Origin: Minisyncoccota bacterium
Lineage (GTDB): Bacteria > Patescibacteriota > Minisyncoccia > Moranbacterales > GCA-2747515
DNA: 9,281 nt
NCBI GenBank assembly: GCA_938044295.1
Contig: CALIRC010000092.1
Location: 1-9,281, forward strand
Reading direction: 5' to 3'
Part shown: positions 1 to 4,951 of the stretch, one piece after another
How the letters are laid out: each line of letters starts with the position of its first letter
How positions within the stretch are numbered: position 1 is the first letter of the stretch
Program-made: the position numbers and the translations under genes
The notes under the pieces: model-generated
What the model was told of the DNA's origin: nothing
Database searches by the model: none
What the model saw: the letters and a program-made list of their open reading frames with translations, nothing else

Positions 1-301
1 CTTTCCCACTATACTCTTCACACATCCAGTATCCAACATCTGCATAGCGATCAATGGAGTTTATATTTTTGAAACTGATTATGCCAATTATCTCTTTATC
101 GAGTCGAATGGTAAAACTCCTATTCATTTCTCTTTTTTGCAGCTGTTCTATCATGGCGAGATATTCCTCTTGTTTTGCGATACTTTGGGGATATGGAATA
201 TCCAAAGTAAGACAAACGTCTTTACTGGCATTGAGTAGATCAGATAATTTCTTTGCATCTTTATGCGCTAACTTTTTGAGTGTAATTTTTTCTTTTTTCA
301 T
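1..301 (-). CDS. GNAT-family N-acetyltransferase (RimJ/RimL-like), 3' part outside window
   Basis: About 100 N-terminal residues are visible, starting MKKEKITLKKLAHKDAKKLS; the frame runs off the window edge with no stop. The order is typical of RimJ/RimL-type acetyltransferases that move acetyl from acetyl-CoA to an amine: an N-terminal strand (ITLKKL), a helix with a surface loop, a central strand pair (SFTIRLDKEIIGIISFKNIN), then DVGYWMCEEYSGK, which matches the family's GYWL-EEYWGKG strand just before the acetyl-CoA pyrophosphate loop. That loop itself falls outside the window, so cofactor-binding residues cannot be checked and the acceptor cannot be named. The start at 301 is the only in-frame ATG after an upstream stop at 314-316. 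No clear Shine-Dalgarno is present. The gene follows the HD hydrolase by 65 bases on the same strand, so it could be co-transcribed or use the weak promoter listed at 324-352. Confidence 0.8.
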   Translation of the reverse strand, partial: MKKEKITLKKLAHKDAKKLSDLLNASKDVCLTLDIPYPQSIAKQEEYLAMIEQLQKREMNRSFTIRLDKEIIGIISFKNINSIDRYADVGYWMCEEYSGK

Positions 302-316
302 TTTTTCATTTTTTCA
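293..316. repeat. Three tandem copies of TTTTTTCA at the acetyltransferase start
   Basis: Positions 293-300, 301-308 and 309-316 are identical 8-mers, read as TGAAAAAA on the coding strand. The acetyltransferase ATG (301-299) spans a unit junction. Because 8 is not a multiple of 3, the upstream units create ATG or GTG codons in another frame that hit TGA after two lysines. The last of these stops overlaps the real start as ATGA. Confidence 0.9.
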
Positions 317-323
317 CTATTAA

Positions 324-352
324 ATTATGGTTTCTATGCTTTATTTTGAGAA
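324..352 (-). promoter_or_regulatory. Possible promoter for the acetyltransferase
   Basis: On the minus strand TTCTCA (352-347) is followed after 17 bases by CATAAT (329-324). These match the sigma-70 consensus at 4 of 6 and 5 of 6 positions. Initiation would fall about 15 to 20 bases before the ATG at 301. In such AT-rich DNA this could be chance. Confidence 0.3.
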
Positions 353-366
353 TCATTTTCTCTTTC

Positions 367-1002
367 TTACTCTTCTTTAGTATCTACAAAATATCCACGT
401 TGCTTTGTTTCTTTTGAGATCACCTGTAGGTATTCCAACATTATAGGAAATGGCTTGATATACTGTATTTTTGCATCCCAATTCTTCTTTTCTGTGACAC
501 CACGCATTTTACATAACTTTTTACCATTTTCATCAAAAATATGAAAGCTTGGCTCAAATTTATCGACTGCTTTTACAAATTGTGATTCCCATGTACTTTG
601 CCTCTCGTATTCACTCAGGAGACTTTGTACATCATTTCGTATTGTCTCAGACATCTTTGCATATACTGTATTTAATGCCTCTTTTTCTTTAACGCGATCA
701 ACCTCACTTTTCACATGGGTATTGATATCTCCTGTTTCAATTTCGGCAATTTCATGGAAAAGAGTCATTCGCAGAATCTTTTCACGATCATAAGATCCTG
801 TACTATCCTCAAGAGGTAAGAAATGTTCTACCAAGATCATCATGCCGTAGATATGATCCGCATTTGATTCTGTTCGAATATCCTCTTGGCGCGTGCCATC
901 ATACCTAATCACTTCTTTTAAGCTAAAAAGATACTTAACCTTATTGATTTCTTCTAGAATTTTTTCCTCTTTCATATTTTTCATCACATTTTTACTTAGC
1001 AT
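367..1002 (-). CDS. HD-domain phosphohydrolase, YfbR-like (possible 5'-deoxynucleotidase)
   Basis: This 211-residue protein fits the HD_3/YfbR-like group, metal-dependent phosphohydrolases that often dephosphorylate (deoxy)nucleoside monophosphates. Visible landmarks are R43 to H50 (RTESNADH, matching the family's R-ENVAEH), the core FHEIAEIETGDI at 82-93, a lysine at 98 after the GDI segment, and FVKAVDKFEP at 142-151 with the expected last metal ligand D147. The signature His-Asp pair reads His83-Glu84 here, a conservative but unusual change in a metal ligand. Start choice is uncertain: Met7 (984) and Met10 (975) are alternatives, and Met10 would begin directly with the conserved N-terminal helix. 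No good Shine-Dalgarno is seen. The gene is divergent from lexA across 82 bases that hold a candidate LexA operator, so damage control of this gene is possible. The substrate is not decided by sequence. Confidence 0.8.
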   Translation of the reverse strand: MLSKNVMKNMKEEKILEEINKVKYLFSLKEVIRYDGTRQEDIRTESNADHIYGMMILVEHFLPLEDSTGSYDREKILRMTLFHEIAEIETGDINTHVKSEVDRVKEKEALNTVYAKMSETIRNDVQSLLSEYERQSTWESQFVKAVDKFEPSFHIFDENGKKLCKMRGVTEKKNWDAKIQYIKPFPIMLEYLQVISKETKQRGYFVDTKEE

Positions 1003-1014
1003 ATCTCAAATTCT

Positions 1015-1020
1015 ATCATA
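1015..1020 (-). promoter_or_regulatory. Candidate -10 element for the HD hydrolase gene
   Basis: TATGAT on the minus strand (5 of 6 to TATAAT) lies 12 bases before the first possible ATG of the HD gene. No convincing -35 is present; the position where it would sit overlaps the palindrome at 1032-1049. Such a short leader would suit the later starts at 984 or 975 better than 1002. Confidence 0.3.
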
Positions 1021-1024
1021 ACTG

Positions 1025-1054
1025 TTGACAAAGTAAACACTTGTTTACTATACT
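1025..1054 (+). promoter_or_regulatory. Strong sigma-70 type promoter of lexA
   Basis: A perfect -35 TTGACA (1025-1030) is separated by 18 bases from the -10 TATACT (1049-1054). Transcription would begin near 1060, giving a leader of roughly 25 bases. The whole spacer is filled by an 18-bp palindrome, so a bound repressor would cover the polymerase site. Confidence 0.7.
1032..1049. promoter_or_regulatory. Candidate LexA operator (SOS box), perfect 18-bp palindrome
   Basis: AGTAAACACTTGTTTACT is two 8-base arms (1032-1039 and 1042-1049) around CT. It sits between the -35 and -10 of the lexA promoter, the usual place for an autoregulatory operator. The core AAAC-N4-GTTT resembles the Gram-positive LexA box GAAC-N4-GTTC with the outer G/C pair changed to A/T. 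That LexA binds it is inferred from location, symmetry and this likeness. Confidence 0.6.
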
Positions 1055-1056
1055 AT

Positions 1057-1079
1057 AAATACTTGAAATACTTGTTTAA
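1057..1079. repeat. Tandem AAATACTTG repeat with a degenerate second operator
   Basis: AAATACTTG occurs twice in tandem (1057-1065 and 1066-1074). The second copy is part of TGAAATACTTGTTTAA (1064-1079), which matches the 16-bp core of the upstream palindrome at 12 of 16 positions, with an intact right half. The two ACTT centres are 31 bp apart, close to three helical turns. A weaker co-operative LexA site is possible. Confidence 0.4.
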
Positions 1080-1084
1080 AAGCT

Positions 1085-1645
1085 ATGAATACACACATCA
1101 CCACAATCAAAGATTTCTATTTCAAACATAATCGGTTGCCGAGTTATCGTGAAATTTGCACGCTTTGTAAATATAAGTCCACACGCAGCGCTAAGCTTCT
1201 CATCGACAAAATGGAAGATACTGGCCTCGTGGAACGCGACGGCAAAAAAATTGTTGCTACAGAGCTTCTCGGCTCCCTCCCTGTCTTGGGGCGTGTGGAA
1301 GCTGGTTTTCCTGCGCCAGCACAAGAAGAACTTCTTGATACGATGACGATTGATGACTATCTCGTACCAAACAAATCTGCGACGTATATCCTCGAAGTTT
1401 CTGGTGAGAGCATGATCGATGCCGGTCTTCTCCCAGGCGATCTCGTCCTCGTAGAACGTGGCAAACCTGCTAAAAATGGTGATATCGTTATCGCTGAAGT
1501 TGATGGTAAGTGGACTATGAAATATTTCTTTCAGAAAAATAGTCGTGTTAGTCTCGAGCCTGCTAATAAGAACTTTCGTACAATTTATCCAACGCAAGAG
1601 CTAAAGATATCAGCTGTTGTCATCTCTACAATGCGAAAATACTAA
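1085..1645 (+). CDS. lexA: LexA SOS repressor, self-cleaving S24-family protein
   Basis: The protein is 186 residues and has both LexA parts. Residues 1-57 form a winged helix-turn-helix (LPSYREICTLCKY, then STRSAKLLIDKMEDTGLVER), aligning with the LexA DNA-binding domain. Residues 65-186 form the autoprotease/dimerisation domain: cleavage site A73-G74 in GRVEAGFPA, nucleophile Ser109 in SGESMI and general base Lys146 in WTMKYF. The 37-residue Ser-Lys spacing equals that of E. coli LexA (S119, K156). It should repress SOS genes until RecA filaments trigger self-cleavage. The DNA-binding domain separates it from UmuD, which lacks one. The start at 1085 keeps the first helix; no Shine-Dalgarno is visible. 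It is followed after 107 bases by a translesion polymerase gene, and its promoter holds a perfect palindrome, so autoregulation is likely. Confidence 0.93.
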   Translation: MNTHITTIKDFYFKHNRLPSYREICTLCKYKSTRSAKLLIDKMEDTGLVERDGKKIVATELLGSLPVLGRVEAGFPAPAQEELLDTMTIDDYLVPNKSATYILEVSGESMIDAGLLPGDLVLVERGKPAKNGDIVIAEVDGKWTMKYFFQKNSRVSLEPANKNFRTIYPTQELKISAVVISTMRKY

Positions 1646-1752
1646 AAAATATGCCAATCGAGTTCACTCATCTCACTCACTCATAGAAAGGCTTTTCTGC
1701 AAAAAAATAACTACTCACTCTACTTTATATTTTATTTCTAAGATTTTGCTAC

Positions 1753-3066
1753 GTGTCTTTTCCACATGCTCATACCTCTTTTCCTCGCGCTATTGTCCAT
1801 ATTGATGGAGATTCGTTTTTTGCATCATGCGAACAGTCTCGTGAACCTTCTCTTGCAGGTAAGCCTGTGGTTACAGGCATGGAGCGTGGCATTGCTTCAT
1901 CTATGAGTCTCGAAGCGAAAAAGCTTGGCATTACGCGTGCTACCTCTATCGCTGAGATTAAGAAAAAATTTCCACACGTCATCATCATTCCTTCTGATTA
2001 CGAAACATACTCCCTCCTCAGTGCGCGATTTATGGATATCGTGCGGCGCTATACACCTGATGTGGAAGAGTACGGCATTGATGAGTGCTTTGCTGATATC
2101 ACAGGACTCCGAAGGGCACATCGTACATCCTATGAAAATATTTGCTTAAAAATCCAAAAACATCTGACACGTGATTTAAATTGCACGTTCTCGATTGGTC
2201 TTGCACCCAGTAAGACACTTGCCAAGGTTGGCTCCAAGTGGAAAAAATCTGATGGTCGTAGTGGCTTTACAGCTATTAGCACAAAGGCTATTCCAGAGTA
2301 TCTCACAAAACTTCCTATTGGTGATGTGTGGAATATTGGACCGCAAACTACTGCATTTCTCCATAAATACGGCATCCATACAGCCTATCAATTTGCTAGC
2401 AGAGAAGAGTCATGGATTAGAAATACTGTAAACATCAACTTCTACCAGACATGGCAAGAGCTTCGTGGCACACCAGCACTGCAACTTTCTGTTCAAAAAG
2501 GTGCCAATACACACTCCATCCAACGTGTGCGTACGTTTTCTCCACCATCAAATGATCCACAGTTTCTTCTCGCAAAGCTTACAGAAAATATCGATGTCGC
2601 TTGTGCTCGTGCACGCAGATATAACAGTGAAGCGCGTGATATCTCCCTTTTCCTGAAAACGCAGGATTTTCATTATTACAGCATGAAAGCACGTCTTTCT
2701 CGTCCTACAAATTTTTCTCATGAGATTGCTGATGTCGCCGTACCACTTTTTGACAAATTGTATCAGCGCTGCACTCTTTACCGTGCAACTGGTGTCACTC
2801 TTTCCAATCTCAGCGTTGTAGAGAATGCGCAGCAAGACCTCTTCGGCACGCATCTCAAAATTGAGAAAATGGGTAAAGTCTATGCTTCTGTAGATACTAT
2901 TGGTCGTAAATATGGCAAACATTCAATTCATGTTGGTACAAGCTTTCTCCATACGAGGCGATCTTGTGATAATCACAGAGAGAGACAGATAGAGAAGATG
3001 GTCACAAATCAGAGGAAGCACAAGCTTGGTTATCCCCTTCTTTTAGGTGAGTTCTTGTCTGAATAA
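1753..3066 (+). CDS. Y-family translesion DNA polymerase (DinB/UmuC type)
   Basis: This 437-residue protein copies damaged DNA with low fidelity. The palm motif HIDGDSFFASCE (16-27) gives catalytic Asp18 and probable steric-gate Phe23; YGIDECFADIT (107-117) gives Asp110 and Glu111. FSIGLAPSKTLAKVGS follows at 146-161, then a thumb helix-hairpin-helix (LPIGDVWNIGP, 187-197), a little-finger domain (about 255-355) and a sliding-clamp peptide QQDLF at 360-364. The tail past residue 395 is basic and ends YPLLLGEFLSE. The start is GTG at 1753, with no nearer in-frame ATG before the catalytic motif and no strong Shine-Dalgarno. It lies 107 bases after lexA on the same strand with no clear promoter or operator between, so it is probably expressed from the lexA promoter. 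DinB (Pol IV) and UmuC (Pol V) cannot be told apart safely; no umuD is seen. Confidence 0.93.
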   Translation: MSFPHAHTSFPRAIVHIDGDSFFASCEQSREPSLAGKPVVTGMERGIASSMSLEAKKLGITRATSIAEIKKKFPHVIIIPSDYETYSLLSARFMDIVRRYTPDVEEYGIDECFADITGLRRAHRTSYENICLKIQKHLTRDLNCTFSIGLAPSKTLAKVGSKWKKSDGRSGFTAISTKAIPEYLTKLPIGDVWNIGPQTTAFLHKYGIHTAYQFASREESWIRNTVNINFYQTWQELRGTPALQLSVQKGANTHSIQRVRTFSPPSNDPQFLLAKLTENIDVACARARRYNSEARDISLFLKTQDFHYYSMKARLSRPTNFSHEIADVAVPLFDKLYQRCTLYRATGVTLSNLSVVENAQQDLFGTHLKIEKMGKVYASVDTIGRKYGKHSIHVGTSFLHTRRSCDNHRERQIEKMVTNQRKHKLGYPLLLGEFLSE

Positions 3067-3090
3067 CAGCATAATTTTCCCTAAGGGTGG

Positions 3091-3115
3091 AAACTATTTT
3101 TTTGCAATAGTTTTT
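3091..3115 (+). terminator. Probable intrinsic terminator of the lexA-polymerase unit
   Basis: AAACTATT (3091-3098) pairs perfectly with AATAGTTT (3106-3113) around a 7-base loop, and the right arm runs into a T tract (3111-3115). It lies 24 bases after the polymerase stop. The stem is AT-rich and so weak. Confidence 0.5.
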
Positions 3116-3135
3116 ATCCACAGAAATGTGGATAA
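3114..3135. promoter_or_regulatory. Inverted pair of perfect DnaA boxes forming a GAAA-loop hairpin
   Basis: TTATCCACA (3114-3122) and its exact reverse complement TGTGGATAA (3127-3135) flank GAAA. Both nine-mers equal the DnaA-box consensus. Together they can fold into a 9-bp stem with a four-base loop on either strand. The site lies between two convergent gene ends (polymerase and ribH). It may be a DnaA-binding site, a transcription-ending hairpin, or both; no T tract follows it in either direction. Confidence 0.5.
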
Positions 3136-3148
3136 GTTCCTCGAACAG

Positions 3149-3616
3149 CTACCGCAGTAGATCAAGTACTGCTAGCGCAGCATTTTCTCCGAGATTCTCG
3201 CTCTCGCCAGCACGCTCGATCGCTTGTTTCGTCGTATTTACAGTAGCGATTCCTAGCCCTACGGGCAGACTTTCTGCAAGCATGACATCCATGACACCAC
3301 GAATGCTTTCGCCGCAAACATAGTCATAATGATCTGTTTGACCCTTTATGATGCACCCGAGAGCAATCACGCCGTGCATACCACCTCTAGCAAGTCTTTG
3401 CGTCGCTAATGGGACTTCAAACGAACCTCGTACATGGGTTATTGTGATATTTTTAGCGAGCACTCCATTTCGCTTGAGAGACTCCACTGCTCCTTCTTCT
3501 AGTTTTTGTGTGATCTCGCTATGAAACGTACTTGTGACAATGCCGATTTTTAACTTACTTCCATCGAAATTTTCTAATATCTCGGTATTGACTGGTTGTG
3601 TATCTTTATGTTGCAT
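3149..3616 (-). CDS. ribH: 6,7-dimethyl-8-ribityllumazine synthase (riboflavin pathway)
   Basis: RibH condenses 5-amino-6-ribitylaminouracil with 3,4-dihydroxy-2-butanone 4-phosphate to give the lumazine that RibE uses. The 155-residue length is normal for the family. Motifs in order: KIGIVTSTFHSEIT (23-36, substrate loop with Phe31), VRGSFEVP (62-69, family VPGAFEIP), IALGCIIKGQTDHYDYV (84-100, with the conserved catalytic His96), PVGLGIATVNTTKQAIERAG (118-137) and a C-terminal helix GENAALAVLDLL. It is a cytosolic protein that usually assembles into pentamers or 60-subunit shells. It is the last gene of the rfk-ribE-ribH cluster, 25 bases after the ribE stop. The ATG is preceded only by a weak TAAG, so translation may depend on the gene before it. 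No 3,4-DHBP synthase (RibB) or RibD/RibA is in the window. Confidence 0.95.
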   Translation of the reverse strand: MQHKDTQPVNTEILENFDGSKLKIGIVTSTFHSEITQKLEEGAVESLKRNGVLAKNITITHVRGSFEVPLATQRLARGGMHGVIALGCIIKGQTDHYDYVCGESIRGVMDVMLAESLPVGLGIATVNTTKQAIERAGESENLGENAALAVLDLLR

Positions 3617-3641
3617 GATCTTAGAATATGTGTTTACTTTT

Positions 3642-4235
3642 TTACTGCGTTTTTGTGAACTTTTTTAGATACTTTCCGATGATATCTACTTCGAAATTCA
3701 CATGTGATCCGACCTTTTTATCTTTGAGGTTCGTGTTTTTGATTGTGTGTTCGATGAGCGATACGCTGAAACTTTCTTTCTCATCATCAAGTGCTGATAT
3801 CGTTAGACTGATACCATCTATAGCGATCGATCCTTTGTAGACGACTAAGTCCATGATTTTTTTCGATGCTTTAAAAGTCATCTCCCATGACTGACCTTCC
3901 TCTACAATCTCTGCAACCTCTCCAATACCATCTACATGTCCCTGAACCATATGACCGCTAAGCTCATCGCCGAGCCTTAAAGTGGGTTCAATATTTACTT
4001 CATTACCTACTTCTAGCATATTCAGTGTCGTGAGACGCAATGTCTCTGGCATAAACTGTACTGTCCATTGCTCGCTTGTGAAATCTCTTACAGTGGAACA
4101 TACGCCATTTACTGCTACACTGCAACCTTCTGTCAATGTGAGTTTTTTTGGTTTCGTAAAAGTTACAAAAAGACTTTTGTTTGACCCTTTCACTTCGCTG
4201 ACGTTTGCGGTGTATTGAATGATTCCTGTAAACAT
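3642..4235 (-). CDS. ribE: Riboflavin synthase, alpha-chain type
   Basis: This enzyme transfers a four-carbon unit between two lumazine molecules, giving riboflavin and the pyrimidine precursor that RibH reuses. The 197-residue protein shows the internal duplication of two lumazine-binding barrels. The first (about 1-87) opens with the hallmark MFTGIIQ and carries VAVNGVCSTV (40-49; the usual Leu of NGVCLTV is Ser) and FMPETLRLTTL (61-71). The second (about 93-190) has SGHMVQGHVDGIGEV (93-107), AIDGISLT (138-145), IEHTIKNTNL (161-170) and VNFEVDIIGKYL (179-190). The start codon is fixed by the MFTGII hallmark even though no Shine-Dalgarno precedes it, only a run of A and T. It sits 32 bases after the kinase gene and 25 before ribH, so the three are very probably one transcript. 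Confidence 0.96.
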   Translation of the reverse strand: MFTGIIQYTANVSEVKGSNKSLFVTFTKPKKLTLTEGCSVAVNGVCSTVRDFTSEQWTVQFMPETLRLTTLNMLEVGNEVNIEPTLRLGDELSGHMVQGHVDGIGEVAEIVEEGQSWEMTFKASKKIMDLVVYKGSIAIDGISLTISALDDEKESFSVSLIEHTIKNTNLKDKKVGSHVNFEVDIIGKYLKKFTKTQ

Positions 4236-4267
4236 TTTTTTTGATAAAAAAAATAACTCTAACTAGC

Positions 4268-4639
4268 CTACAATGTACTATTTCCATCTTCCTTTCTTAT
4301 TGACTCTATGTCTTTGGTAATCTGCATTTTAAGATCATTGACAGATAGGAATTTTTTATTGTCTCTGATACGCCTAGTAATCTCTATACAGATTTCTTGT
4401 CCGTAGATCTTTTGGTCGAAATCGAGGATATGGACCTCTAAGAGATTTTTGCTGTGTGAGATAAATATTGCACCCTTGTACGTTTTCTCTTTCCTTTTCA
4501 CTGTGCCGCTATAGGTACCCTCTTGCATTGCCTCACACTGCTTCTCGCTTAGGGCGATATTTGCTGTCGGATAGCCAATTATACGTCCTTTCTTGTTTCC
4601 ATGAATCACTTCGCCACAAATTTTTATTTTCTTGTACAT
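4268..4639 (-). CDS. Stand-alone riboflavin kinase domain (riboflavin to FMN)
   Basis: At 123 residues this is only the kinase half of bacterial RibF. It carries GEVIHGNKKGRIIGYPTANI (9-28), whose PTAN holds the metal/phosphate-binding residues of the family, then GTYSGTV (41-47), LLEVHILDFDQKIYGQEI (66-83, with Glu68 at the catalytic-base position) and IRDNKKFLSVNDLKMQI (91-107). The N-terminal FMN adenylyltransferase domain with its HxGH-type motif is missing, so this protein should make FMN but not FAD. Eukaryotic riboflavin kinases have a similar single-domain form, whereas most bacteria fuse the two activities. The upstream frame hits TGA before any other start codon, and GATAGG precedes the ATG by a few bases, supporting the start at 4639. 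It is first in the cluster, ahead of ribE and ribH. Confidence 0.88.
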   Translation of the reverse strand: MYKKIKICGEVIHGNKKGRIIGYPTANIALSEKQCEAMQEGTYSGTVKRKEKTYKGAIFISHSKNLLEVHILDFDQKIYGQEICIEITRRIRDNKKFLSVNDLKMQITKDIESIRKEDGNSTL

Positions 4640-4652
4640 GTAGCCTATCTTA

Positions 4653-4684
4653 TCATCCCTTACAACTCACGTACACTCCTCCTC
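4653..4684 (-). promoter_or_regulatory. GAGGAGG with a five-codon mini-ORF in the flavin leader
   Basis: The best Shine-Dalgarno-like run near the kinase gene, GAGGAGG (4684-4678), is 7 bases before GTG (4670-4668). That codon opens a frame reading M-S-C-K-G and stopping at TGA (4655-4653), 13 bases before the kinase ATG. It is out of frame with the kinase. It may be a tiny leader peptide that feeds ribosomes to the next start, or chance purine richness. Confidence 0.3.
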
Positions 4685-4759
4685 ATTTTCCTCATTGCAC
4701 AGTCCAGTGTAATGACAAACAGTTTTTAGAGCTTGTCTAAAATCTCGTTTTCTACCTGC

Positions 4760-4783
4760 ATTTTATCATTTTCGTAACGAAAA
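4760..4783 (-). promoter_or_regulatory. Candidate promoter and operator-like inverted repeat for rfk-ribE-ribH
   Basis: On the minus strand TGATAAAAT (4768-4760) is an extended -10 (TGN plus TAAAAT). A clear -35 is missing; ATTACA with a 19-base gap is the nearest. Directly upstream of the -10 is TTTTCG-TTA-CGAAAA (4783-4769), a perfect 6-bp inverted repeat that would lie in the promoter spacer as an operator might. Confidence 0.35.
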
Positions 4784-4801
4784 ATGTAATGATCGAAGAA
4801 T

Positions 4802-4815
4802 AATATCGAGATATT
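4802..4815. repeat. Perfect 14-bp palindrome AATATCGAGATATT
   Basis: The arms AATATC and GATATT flank the two bases GA. It lies about 35 bases upstream of the candidate extended -10 of the flavin cluster. It may be a regulator site; it has no close match to an operator I know. Confidence 0.35.
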
Positions 4816-4896
4816 GTGATGAGGTAAGTACATTTTACAGCAGGAAATGAGGCATTATGACTGAAATGAAGATTATAGACAGACTCTTACGACCCA

Positions 4897-4933
4897 GAAA
4901 AGAAAAACAGACGATTCTTTGCGAATCGCCTGT
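4897..4933 (-). terminator. Intrinsic terminator of the nadK-nadE operon
   Basis: On the minus strand ACAGGCGATTC (4933-4923) pairs with GAATCGTCTGT (4917-4907), 11 base pairs with one G-U, around a 5-base loop. It is followed by TTTTCTTTTC (4906-4897). The stem begins 18 bases after the nadE stop. This is the clearest factor-independent terminator in the window. Confidence 0.88.
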
Positions 4934-4951
4934 AATGTTGTTTGTGCTTTT

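Larger units (their letters stand above)
4640..4896 (-). other. Leader/intergenic region before the flavin cluster
   Basis: These 257 bases lie between the nadE terminator and the kinase gene and hold no convincing protein gene of normal size. I looked for the FMN riboswitch core on the minus strand and did not see it. What is visible: an extended -10 (4760-4768), the inverted repeat beside it (4769-4783), a 14-bp palindrome (4802-4815), and a GAGGAGG (4684-4678) correctly spaced for a five-codon reading frame. Confidence 0.5.

Noticed and set aside
54..323. 89-residue plus-strand frame at the left edge
   Set aside because: It is the shadow of the acetyltransferase gene on the other strand; the hydrophobic look comes from antisense of A-rich codons.
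348..362. Hairpin GAGAA-TCATT-TTCTC after the HD hydrolase gene
   Set aside because: Five base pairs and followed on the minus strand by A-rich, not T-rich, sequence; too weak for a terminator.
1076..1597. 173-residue open frame on the minus strand across lexA
   Set aside because: It lies wholly antisense to an unmistakable lexA, has no recognisable domain or ribosome site, and would start inside a conserved gene.
1684..1697. Small hairpin AGAAA-GGCT-TTTCT between lexA and the polymerase gene
   Set aside because: Only five weak base pairs, no T run after it; not enough to call a terminator or an operator.
2548..2922. 124-residue minus-strand open frame inside the polymerase gene
   Set aside because: It is antisense to the little-finger region of the polymerase and shows no motif or ribosome site.
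3631..3638. Second copy of the operator arm TGTTTACT near the ribH start
   Set aside because: The arm is exact but the partner half matches only 3 of 8 bases, so it is not a palindrome and is probably chance.
4640..4896. FMN riboswitch before the flavin genes
   Set aside because: Neither the conserved GGGTGAAATTCCC-like core nor the other expected conserved blocks were found by eye on the minus strand.
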